Assembly: GCA_014799675.1 (NCBI GenBank)
Contig: JAAVHM010000166.1
Coordinates: forward strand, 1 to 10,786
DNA: 10,786 nt
DNA from: Ruminococcus sp.
Lineage (GTDB): Bacteria; Bacillota; Clostridia; Oscillospirales; Ruminococcaceae
Reading direction: 5' to 3'
Positions within the stretch are counted from its first letter, which is position 1; every line of letters starts with the position of its first letter. The notes beneath the pieces are model-generated. The model did no database searches, was not told the origin of the DNA, and worked only from the letters and a program-made list of their open reading frames with translations. Positions 4,994 to 10,786 of this stretch are shown piece by piece. The position numbers and the translations under genes are program-made.

Positions 4994-7075
4994 GTGAAAA
5001 AAATAATGAATAACATGGTAACGGTATTCGTTATCCTTGCTATTTTCCTTATCATCATACCGCTGCCGACATGGCTGCTGGATATGCTGTTTGTTGTTAA
5101 TATAGCTTTATCGCTGGTTATTCTTCTTATAACCATGTACATAAAGGAGCCGCTGGAATTCTCAATTTTCCCGTCAATGCTCCTTATCACAACAATTTTC
5201 CGACTGGGCTTGAACATTTCGTCCACCCGTCTTATCCTGTTCCAGCAGGGCTACGCGGGTCAGATAGTTAAGTCCTTCGGGCAGTTTGTTATGAAGGGCA
5301 ACGCTCTTATCGGTTTTATCGTATTCATACTTATCACCGTGGTGCAGATGCTTGTCGTAACAAAGGGCGCGGAGAGAGTTGCCGAGGTAACGGCGAGATT
5401 TACTCTGGACGCTATGCCCGGTAAGCAAATGGCTATCGACGCCGACCTTAACTCGGGTATCATCAACGAGGACGAGGCAAAGATAAGACGTGCCAAAATT
5501 CAGCGTGAATCCGACTTCTTCGGAGCTATGGACGGTGCTTCCAAGTTCGTTAAGGGAGACGCCACGTTCTCTATCGTTGCGGCTATCGTAAACCTTTTGG
5601 GCGGCGCAATCGTAGGTCTTGTTTTCGACGGAATGCAGTTCATGGACGTACTTAACACCTACACCATTTCAACGGTAGGCGACGGTCTTTGTTCGCAAGT
5701 CCCCGCTTTGCTTATCTCTACGGCAATGGGTATGATAGTTACCCGTTCCGCTTCTGAGGAAAGCCTTAACGTTGACATCAAGAACCAGTTTACATCACAG
5801 CCTTTGGTGCTTATTATTTCGGGAATGGTAATGTTAGTTATGATGCTTATTCCCGGATTTCCTAAGATACAGCTTATTGTCCTCGGCGCTGTACTTCTTG
5901 CTTTGGGTATCATTCTTATGCGTAATCAGCAGCAGCTTGCCGCTGAAAACGACCTTGCCGCAAGAGAAATGGCGGACAATAAAGAGGCTCTCTCCGAAAT
6001 GGAGTATTACAAGGACATCGACAATGTTTACAAGCTCCTTAACGTTGAGCAGATAGAAATGGAGTTCGGCTACAGCCTTATTCCCCTTGCGGACGAAAGC
6101 TCGGGCGGTACGCTTATCGAGCGTGTGGTCATCTTCCGAAAGCAGTTCGCTATGGATATGGGTATGGTTTTCCCGTCGGTAAGAATGACGGACAATCAGC
6201 ATATCAATCCCAACCAATACGTTATTAAGATAAAGGGCGAGGTTGTGGCACAGGCGGAAATTCTCATGGATCACTACCTTGCACTGGACAGCGGAAGCGT
6301 TACAAAAGAGGTGGACGGTATCGACACCGTTGAGCCTGCGTTCAACATTCCCGCAAAATGGATATCGGAGCAGAACAAGCTCCAGGCTGAGATCGCGGGA
6401 TACACTCTTATAGACCCGACTTCCGTTATTATCACACACCTTTCCGAGGTGATAAAGAATTACGCTCACGAGCTTCTTTCAAGACAGGACGTAAAGACCA
6501 TGCTCGACAAGCTGAAACAGACAAACCCAACGCTTGTGGACGATATAGTTCCCAACGTTGTTTCTCCCGCATACCTGCAAAAGGTGCTTTGCCTGCTTTT
6601 AAAGGAAAGCGTGCCTATCAGGGATTTGCAGACTATACTGGAAACCATCGCCGACAACCAGCACAACATGAAGGATATCGACATCACCACCGAATATGTA
6701 AGACAGGCGTTAAAGAGAACGATAACCAGAAGATTTTCGGACGGCGGACAGATACGCGTCCTCACTCTGGATACAGAGACCGAGAACAAGATCGTGGCTT
6801 CCGTGAAAAAATCCGAACAGGGCTCGTATCTTGCAATGGATCCGCAAACCATACAGGTGCTTATTGCCTCTCTCAACGAGCAGATAGACAGGGTCAAGGA
6901 GGTCGTGCCGATGCCAATTGTGCTGACGTCCCCCATTGTCCGCATATATTTCAAGAAGCTTATCGACCAGTTTATACCGAATATAACGGTGCTGTCGTTC
7001 AGCGAGATAGACAACTCGGTACAGATACAGGCTGTTGGCAATGTTGCTCTCGACCCGTCTGCCGCGGCAATATGA
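4994..7075 (+). CDS. flhA: Flagellar export apparatus protein FlhA (FHIPEP family)
   Basis: This about 693-residue protein is the large export-gate subunit. In known systems it forms a nonameric ring, couples proton flow to export and docks chaperone-substrate complexes. The N-terminal half (residues about 10-310) is polytopic and contains the family block FRLGLNISSTRLIL (69-82) and the cytoplasmic FHIPEP loop with AERVAEVTARFTLDAMPGKQ (126-145). A charged linker leads into the soluble C-terminal domain (about 340-693). The start is uncertain. GTG at 4994 is preferred because a purine-rich GGAAGGGAAGG (4970-4980) lies about 13 bases upstream and the protein then begins like other FlhA. An ATG at 5006 has no good site, and a TTG at 4940 would lie inside the repeat and has no ribosome binding site. 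The gene is intact with normal length. It ends in CAATATGA and is followed by a tandem 16-bp repeat, not by flhF. Confidence 0.96.
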   Translation: MKKIMNNMVTVFVILAIFLIIIPLPTWLLDMLFVVNIALSLVILLITMYIKEPLEFSIFPSMLLITTIFRLGLNISSTRLILFQQGYAGQIVKSFGQFVMKGNALIGFIVFILITVVQMLVVTKGAERVAEVTARFTLDAMPGKQMAIDADLNSGIINEDEAKIRRAKIQRESDFFGAMDGASKFVKGDATFSIVAAIVNLLGGAIVGLVFDGMQFMDVLNTYTISTVGDGLCSQVPALLISTAMGMIVTRSASEESLNVDIKNQFTSQPLVLIISGMVMLVMMLIPGFPKIQLIVLGAVLLALGIILMRNQQQLAAENDLAAREMADNKEALSEMEYYKDIDNVYKLLNVEQIEMEFGYSLIPLADESSGGTLIERVVIFRKQFAMDMGMVFPSVRMTDNQHINPNQYVIKIKGEVVAQAEILMDHYLALDSGSVTKEVDGIDTVEPAFNIPAKWISEQNKLQAEIAGYTLIDPTSVIITHLSEVIKNYAHELLSRQDVKTMLDKLKQTNPTLVDDIVPNVVSPAYLQKVLCLLLKESVPIRDLQTILETIADNQHNMKDIDITTEYVRQALKRTITRRFSDGGQIRVLTLDTETENKIVASVKKSEQGSYLAMDPQTIQVLIASLNEQIDRVKEVVPMPIVLTSPIVRIYFKKLIDQFIPNITVLSFSEIDNSVQIQAVGNVALDPSAAAI

Positions 7076-7076
7076 C

Positions 7077-7108
7077 AGCAATGCAGTCTAACAGCGATGC
7101 AGTCTGAC
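7077..7108 (+). repeat. Tandem direct repeat, 2 x 16 bp, after flhA
   Basis: AGCAATGCAGTCTAAC (7077-7092) is followed at once by AGCGATGCAGTCTGAC (7093-7108); 14 of 16 bases agree. It begins one base after the flhA stop codon, in the gap where flhF and flhG are usually found. Confidence 0.8.
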
Positions 7109-7155
7109 TTTTACGACGCTTAACCTCTTATCATTAATTCCGAAGGGGTGATCCT

Positions 7156-7920
7156 GTGGCTGAAAACGATAAGGAAAACGCTGCGATGCTGCTTCTCAAA
7201 TATAAGGAAACGGGCGACAAGTCCCTGCGGAACAGCGTTATTATGGCGTATATGAGCATTGTCAAGTATGCGGCGCTTTCCACAAGAAATATGTACCTGA
7301 AATTCGCAGAGACGGACGACATAATCAACGAGGCGACTATCGCCCTTATGGGCGCTATCGACAGCTTCGACCCGAAAAAGGGAGTAAAGTTTGAGACTTA
7401 CGCTTCCATAAAGGTTCGGGGCGCAATAATAGATTTTATAAGGCGGCAGGACTTTGTCCCCCGCAGCGTCAGACGCTTCGCAAAGGAGTACGACGCAGCT
7501 TACGCGGCTCTTTACAGTCAGCTTGACAGAGAGCCGGAAGCAAGGGAGCTTGCGGAATACATGAACTTCTCGCTGGAAAAGTTTGAAAGCTATACCGCGC
7601 AGGCGGCTTCGGCGCAGACGCTTTCCTTTGAGGATCTTGTTACAAACACAGGCTTCGATATCCCCGACGGCACAGACGACGACGGTATGTGGTCGTCCGA
7701 GGCTTCCGTCCACAGGCAGGAGAAATTAAAGTATCTTGCGGAAGCGATAAAGTCCCTGAGAGACAGGGAAAGACTTGTGGTGACCCTTTATTATTACGAA
7801 AAGCTAAGATTTTCCGACATAGCAAAGGTCATGGATATATCGGAAAGCCGAGCCTGTCAGCTTCACGCGCAGGCGGTCATGAAAATGAAAAAACGCATGA
7901 AGGATTACATAAACCAATAA
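7156..7920 (+). CDS. fliA: Flagellar RNA polymerase sigma factor sigma-28 (FliA/SigD/WhiG family)
   Basis: This 254-residue group 3 sigma factor directs RNA polymerase to late flagellar and chemotaxis promoters. Region 2 lies at about residues 25-98 (MAYMSIVKYAA, ETDDIINEATIALMGAIDSF, YASIKVRGAIIDFIRRQD). RRQD (96-99) and VPRSVRR (101-107) are typical of the FliA promoter-recognition segment and the start of region 3. Region 3 continues to about 165 and region 4 covers about 190-250, with the helix-turn-helix at about 217-240 (FSDIAKVMDISESRACQLHA). The GTG at 7156 is chosen because AAGGGGTGAT (7143-7152) closely matches the anti-Shine-Dalgarno sequence at normal spacing. Its place after flhA follows clostridial order, except that flhF and flhG are missing. 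An anti-sigma factor FlgM is expected elsewhere; none is seen here. Confidence 0.95.
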   Translation: MAENDKENAAMLLLKYKETGDKSLRNSVIMAYMSIVKYAALSTRNMYLKFAETDDIINEATIALMGAIDSFDPKKGVKFETYASIKVRGAIIDFIRRQDFVPRSVRRFAKEYDAAYAALYSQLDREPEARELAEYMNFSLEKFESYTAQAASAQTLSFEDLVTNTGFDIPDGTDDDGMWSSEASVHRQEKLKYLAEAIKSLRDRERLVVTLYYYEKLRFSDIAKVMDISESRACQLHAQAVMKMKKRMKDYINQ

Positions 7921-7957
7921 CGGCGGGCAATGATACCGCACAGAAAGGAACGTGCTT

Positions 7958-8713
7958 ATGTTAAGAGGTTATTACACCGCGGCAAACGGCATTATCAACG
8001 AACAGAGGATACTTAACGTTATAACCAATAACCTTGCCAACGCCAAAACGGCAGGATACAAGTCCGACGAGGCTATCCCAACCACTTTTGAGGAAAAGCT
8101 CCTGTTGCTCAGACACGGCAGAAGAAGTCAGACGGGCAACATCAGCTACCGCACGATCGACTATACCGACACAAATCTTGAGCAGGGAACAATGGAAAAT
8201 ACCCAGTCCCGTCTTGATATGGCTCTCGTGGGCAACGTTTATTTCAATATCGAGGAGAGAAGAACGGGCGAACGCCTTTTGAGCAGGAACGGTCAGTTTA
8301 CAATAGACGGCGAGGGTTATCTTACTCTCGGAACAACGGGCTACGTCCTTGACGAAAACGGCGAGAGGATACAGCTTAATACGGCGGACTTTGAGGTGGA
8401 TCGCTTCGGCGAGATAGCAGCGAACGACGGCAGAGTGTTCAACCTCGGACTTTCATTCCTTGACCCCGAGTCGGACGTTGAAAAGGTGGGCGACAACCTT
8501 ATGCGCCCATATGAGGAAACTCCTATAGGAAATATCCCCGCGGACGCTATCTATCAGGTAAAGCAGGGCTGGTATGAGCGTTCCAACGTGAACGTTGCTG
8601 AGGAAACTATCCGCGCAATGGACGCCCAGCAGGTTTTCACCGCTTGCAGTACGGGACTTAAGATAGCGGACAGCATAAACCAAATGGCTGTAAACATTTG
8701 TCAGATAAACTAA
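7958..8713 (+). CDS. flgF: Flagellar basal-body rod protein, FlgF/FlhO-like
   Basis: This 251-residue protein belongs to the flagellar rod/hook family. The N-terminal helix carries the family signature in VITNNLANAKTAGYKSD (residues about 22-38). The middle has the DMALVGNVYFNIEE and LLSRNGQFTIDGEGYLTLG strands, and the C terminus has QGWYERSNVNVAEETIRAMD followed by a helical end (IADSINQMAVNI). Such proteins have no signal peptide and are exported by the gate encoded upstream, polymerising into the rod. The ATG at 7958 is chosen because AAAGGA (7944-7949) lies eight bases upstream; a GTG at 7952 would be only two bases from that site. The short length resembles FlgF of E. coli or FlhO of Bacillus. 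The family is certain; the choice of FlgF against FlgG is moderately sure. Confidence 0.88.
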   Translation: MLRGYYTAANGIINEQRILNVITNNLANAKTAGYKSDEAIPTTFEEKLLLLRHGRRSQTGNISYRTIDYTDTNLEQGTMENTQSRLDMALVGNVYFNIEERRTGERLLSRNGQFTIDGEGYLTLGTTGYVLDENGERIQLNTADFEVDRFGEIAANDGRVFNLGLSFLDPESDVEKVGDNLMRPYEETPIGNIPADAIYQVKQGWYERSNVNVAEETIRAMDAQQVFTACSTGLKIADSINQMAVNICQIN

Positions 8714-8737
8714 GTAAAAGGAAAGAGGTAATTTGCT

Positions 8738-9472
8738 ATGGGTAAGATCGGATATTATTCCGCCGCTTCGGCAGTAATACACTTCCAGATGGCTATGGAC
8801 ATCACGGGCAACAACCTTGCCAACGTCAACACCATTGGCTTCAAGGCGTCGAGACCTTCCTTTGCGGACTTGATATATACCGAAAGAAACAACAATAACG
8901 AGGAGACGCAGTTCGGTCACGGCATGAGAGTTCAGAAAACCGATATGATGTTCGAGCAGTCGCAGGTACGCTCAACGGGAAGAATGCTTGATTTCGCCGC
9001 TTTGGACGAGGGCTTTTTCGCCTGCGGCACTCCCGAGGGAATAACCACATACACAAAGGATGGAGCTTTCTATATGTCTCAAAATCCTGACGGCGTTTGG
9101 GAGCTTTGCAACGAGTACGGAGCGTATATCCTTGACTATGACGGAAACAGGATAGAGATCCCGTTTTTGGACGAGGAATCGCAGGAGATAGATTTCCCAA
9201 CTCTGACAGATATGATAGGCGTGTACCGCTTTGACAATCCCTACGGTCTCGACCAGATAGGAGACAACTATTTTATTGCGACCGCTTCAAGCGGCGAGGC
9301 GCAGGCTGACCCGCTGGCAGAGAAAAAAGAGGGTTACCTTGAAGCTTCCTCCACAAGCGTTGCAAATGAAATGTCAAAGGTAATTGAGTACCAGAGAGCA
9401 TATCAGCTCAATATCAACATGGTCAAGACACATGACGAGCTGCAGGGAATTGTAAATAATCTCAGAAATTAA
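8738..9472 (+). CDS. flgG: Flagellar basal-body rod protein, FlgG/FlhP-like
   Basis: This 244-residue protein is a second rod/hook-family member. It begins with a strongly conserved N-terminal helix ending in GNNLANVNTIGFKASRPSF (about residues 26-44), followed by FADLIYTE, FGHGMRV and a SQVRSTGRMLDFAALDEGFF strand segment. The C-terminal helix has GYLEASSTSVANEM and VIEYQRAYQLNINMVKTHDE. The N-terminal end is more FlgG-like than that of its neighbour, supporting a distal-rod role. The ATG at 8738 has AAAGAGG at about 8722-8728, nine bases upstream, and lies 24 bases after the previous gene. At the C terminus, where most relatives read LExSNV, this protein reads LEASST, and it is shorter than most FlgG (about 260). 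The family is certain, the exact subtype likely. Confidence 0.87.
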   Translation: MGKIGYYSAASAVIHFQMAMDITGNNLANVNTIGFKASRPSFADLIYTERNNNNEETQFGHGMRVQKTDMMFEQSQVRSTGRMLDFAALDEGFFACGTPEGITTYTKDGAFYMSQNPDGVWELCNEYGAYILDYDGNRIEIPFLDEESQEIDFPTLTDMIGVYRFDNPYGLDQIGDNYFIATASSGEAQADPLAEKKEGYLEASSTSVANEMSKVIEYQRAYQLNINMVKTHDELQGIVNNLRN

Positions 9473-9478
9473 TTTTAC

Positions 9479-9486
9479 CCCGATAA
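9479..9486 (+). promoter_or_regulatory. Sigma-28-like -10 box after flgG
   Basis: CCCGATAA matches seven of eight bases of the sigma-28 -10 consensus GCCGATAA. No TAAA box lies about 15 bases upstream; the nearest TAAA (9453-9456) is 22 bases away. It may be a weak or accidental site in the gap before cheC. Confidence 0.25.
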
Positions 9487-9498
9487 ATATATATAAAG

Positions 9499-9538
9499 AT
9501 ATGTTCCGCAAACAAAAGGATAGATAAAGCGGTCATAT
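9499..9538 (+). other. Imperfect dyad in the gap before cheC
   Basis: ATATGTTCCGC (9499-9509) and GCGGTCATAT (9529-9538) are inverted copies differing only by TT against A in the centre, with 19 bases between. The dyad lies 43 bases before the cheC start. It could be an RNA hairpin or a protein-binding site. The rest of this 109-base gap is AT-rich without other clear structure. Confidence 0.45.
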
Positions 9539-9581
9539 GATAAATTCACAATAAAATTACAATGAAAGGAGAGGTGACACT

Positions 9582-10205
9582 ATGGCGTTACAAAATGTAA
9601 ACGAATTACAGGATATGCACCTTGACGTGCTTAAGGAAATAGGAAATATTGGCTCGGGCAATGCCGCTGGCGCGCTTGCGGACTTTTTGCAGGTGCCTAC
9701 GGATATAACTGTACCCTCGGTAAAGCTTCTTGATTTCAGCGAGACTGTAAACTTTTTGGGCGGGCCTGAAAATGTTGCAATAGGTATGCTTGTCAACATC
9801 AAGGGCGATATAAACGGAATGATGCTTTACGTTCTGGAGAAAGACTTTGCAAGCAAAATGACAAGCTCGCTTTTCGGAAGCGAGATAGAAGACCTTTATA
9901 ACATGAATGACATGGAGCGTTCGCTTATTCAGGAGGTCGGCAACATAATGGCGGCTTCGTATATGAATGCGCTGGCTTCCCTTACCGGAATGATGATAGA
10001 TATATCCGTTCCGACTCTGACGGTGGATATGGTAGGAGCGATCTTAAGTGTTCCGGCAATTGAGTTCGCTCAGATAGGAGACAAGGTTCTTTTTATTGAT
10101 GACAGGTTCATAATCGACAGCGGAGAGGTCAAAAGCAATATGATACTTGTTCCTGAACTTGAGTCTCTTGAAACTCTTTTTGAAAAGCTGGGAGTGAGTA
10201 TATAA
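9582..10205 (+). CDS. cheC: CheY-P phosphatase CheC
   Basis: This 207-residue CheC has two intact phosphatase centres of the form (D/S)-x3-E-x2-N-x22-P. The first is D15, E19, N22, P45 and the second is S114, E118, N121, P144, with exact spacing in both. The surrounding blocks LKEIGNIGSGNAAGAL and LIQEVGNIMAASYMNAL are typical. CheC removes phosphate from CheY-P in the cytoplasm and binds CheD, which raises its activity in Bacillus and Thermotoga. The ATG at 9582 follows a strong AAAGGAG (9565-9571). The stop overlaps the cheD start by one base (TAATG), so the two proteins are probably made together. Length matches the two-site CheC class and not the single-site CheX. No FliN domain is attached, so this is not a second FliY. 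Confidence 0.96.
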   Translation: MALQNVNELQDMHLDVLKEIGNIGSGNAAGALADFLQVPTDITVPSVKLLDFSETVNFLGGPENVAIGMLVNIKGDINGMMLYVLEKDFASKMTSSLFGSEIEDLYNMNDMERSLIQEVGNIMAASYMNALASLTGMMIDISVPTLTVDMVGAILSVPAIEFAQIGDKVLFIDDRFIIDSGEVKSNMILVPELESLETLFEKLGVSI

Positions 10206-10687
10206 TGGCTATGGTTACGGTGGGCATTGCCGATCTGAACGCGGTCAAAGCGCCGGACTCACTGATTACATACGCTTTGGGGTCGTGCGTTGGAATCTGC
10301 CTTTATGACAATACTGCAAAAATTGCGGGACTTGCACATATAATGCTTCCGCTTAGCACAGAAGCAGCGGGAAAAGTTGATAACAAGCGCAGGTATGCCG
10401 ATACAGGAATTATGGAGCTTATTCAGACTATGAATCTTATGGGAGCGTCTACTATGCGAATGACTGCAAAAATTGCGGGCGGAGCGCAGATGTTCAAGGG
10501 CAACTCGTCGTCAATGTTCAATGTTGGCGAGAGGAATGTTGCGGCGGTAAAAAAGGTTCTGGCGTCCTATAAGATAAGGATAATCGCCGAGGAGACAGGC
10601 GCGGATTTCGGGCGTACTGTGCTTTTCCACGGTGAAAGCGGCGCTATGGAAGTCCGTGCGGCAATGAAGCCTACAAAAATTGTTTGA
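10205..10687 (+). CDS. cheD: Chemoreceptor glutamine deamidase CheD
   Basis: This 160-residue CheD deamidates specific glutamines of chemoreceptors and binds CheC. The catalytic cysteine is C28 in LGSCVGICLYD, the histidine is H45 in GLAHIMLP, and the threonine is T22; their spacing equals that of Thermotoga CheD (T21, C27, H44). Other family blocks are present: YADTGI (64-69), AKIAGGAQMF (88-97), VGERNV (107-112), and the Gly/Arg segment GADFGRTVLF near the end. It should be catalytically active. The ATG at 10205 shares its A with the cheC stop TAA, and GGGAGTGAG (10190-10198) gives a usable ribosome binding site, so translation is coupled. No chemoreceptor gene lies in this window. Confidence 0.96.
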   Translation: MAMVTVGIADLNAVKAPDSLITYALGSCVGICLYDNTAKIAGLAHIMLPLSTEAAGKVDNKRRYADTGIMELIQTMNLMGASTMRMTAKIAGGAQMFKGNSSSMFNVGERNVAAVKKVLASYKIRIIAEETGADFGRTVLFHGESGAMEVRAAMKPTKIV

Positions 10688-10696
10688 TAAAATTTG

Positions 10697-10767
10697 ATAA
10701 GAAGTAAGAAATTTTTGCGGTGCGTGCGGAAGCGTTTCGGCAAAATGTTTCTTGCTTCTTATTTTTT
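10697..10767 (+). terminator. Long hairpin with T-run after cheD, probable terminator
   Basis: Bases 10697-10711 (ATAAGAAGTAAGAAA) pair with 10748-10762, 14 Watson-Crick pairs and one G-U. TTTTGC (10713-10718) pairs with GCAAAA (10740-10745) inside, around a GC-rich 21-nt loop. The stem is followed by TTTTTT (10762-10767). The stem is long but AT-rich. It probably ends the transcript after cheD. Its right arm shares sequence with the repeat after flhB. The remaining bases to the window end hold nothing I can assign. Confidence 0.55.
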
Positions 10768-10786
10768 GTAAAAAAATAACCGTCGG

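Noticed and set aside
5834..6469. Minus-strand ORF of 211 codons opposite flhA
   Set aside because: Fully inside the conserved FlhA coding region; a by-product of codon bias.
6589..7107. Second + frame ORF of 172 codons over the flhA 3' end
   Set aside because: An out-of-frame shadow of flhA with low-complexity basic sequence; FlhA itself is intact, so it is not a frameshifted gene.
7120..7713. Minus-strand ORF of 197 codons opposite fliA
   Set aside because: The + strand encodes all sigma regions in order; the antisense frame has no recognisable domain.
7952..7957. GTG start at 7952 for the FlgF-like protein
   Set aside because: Only two bases from the AAAGGA site; the ATG at 7958 has ideal spacing.

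Overview
The window looks like a stretch of a flagellar/chemotaxis superoperon from a Gram-positive anaerobe of the Clostridia, probably a Ruminococcaceae/Oscillospirales-type bacterium. The placement rests on gene order (fliY-cheY-fliO-fliP-fliQ-fliR-flhB-flhA-fliA-flgF-flgG, which matches the clostridial early flagellar operon), on Firmicute-specific parts (FliY-type switch protein, CheC, CheD), on strong GGAGG-type ribosome binding sites, and on moderate GC. This is inference; no marker gene fixes the genus. All genes are on the + strand, and minus-strand ORFs are shadows.

Layout: 1-663 is the C-terminal part of a FliY/FliN-type motor switch protein, cut by the left window edge. Then come cheY (763-1125) and the flagellar type III export gate genes fliO (1128-1535), fliP (1516-2481), fliQ (2536-2820), fliR (2953-3738, TTG start), flhB (3765-4889) and flhA (about 4994-7075, GTG start). 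A sigma-28 gene (fliA/sigD, 7156-7920, GTG start) follows directly, without the flhF-flhG pair that usually sits between flhA and fliA in clostridia. Two rod/hook-family genes (flgF/flhO-like 7958-8713 and flgG/flhP-like 8738-9472) come next, and then cheC (9582-10205) and cheD (10205-10687), which overlap by one base. A long hairpin followed by a T-run closes the window and probably terminates the transcript.

How they work together: FliO, P, Q, R, FlhB and FlhA build the export gate at the base of the flagellum. FliA would transcribe late flagellar genes, and the FlgF/FlgG proteins form the rod. CheY-P signals to the switch; FliY, if its unseen N-terminal part carries a CheC domain, and CheC remove the phosphate; CheD modifies receptors and partners CheC.

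The genes are ordinary in kind. The unexplained structure is mostly between them: a 111-nt long hairpin filling the fliQ-fliR gap, a shared purine-rich inverted repeat after flhB and after cheD, a 16-bp tandem repeat where flhF/flhG would be expected, and a dyad before cheC. Two protein-level oddities are an internal CheY-binding-like peptide plus Met-rich linker in FliY, and a Thr/Pro-rich extension on FliP. I see no mobile element with a transposase, no CRISPR array, no tRNA or rRNA, and no wholly new system.
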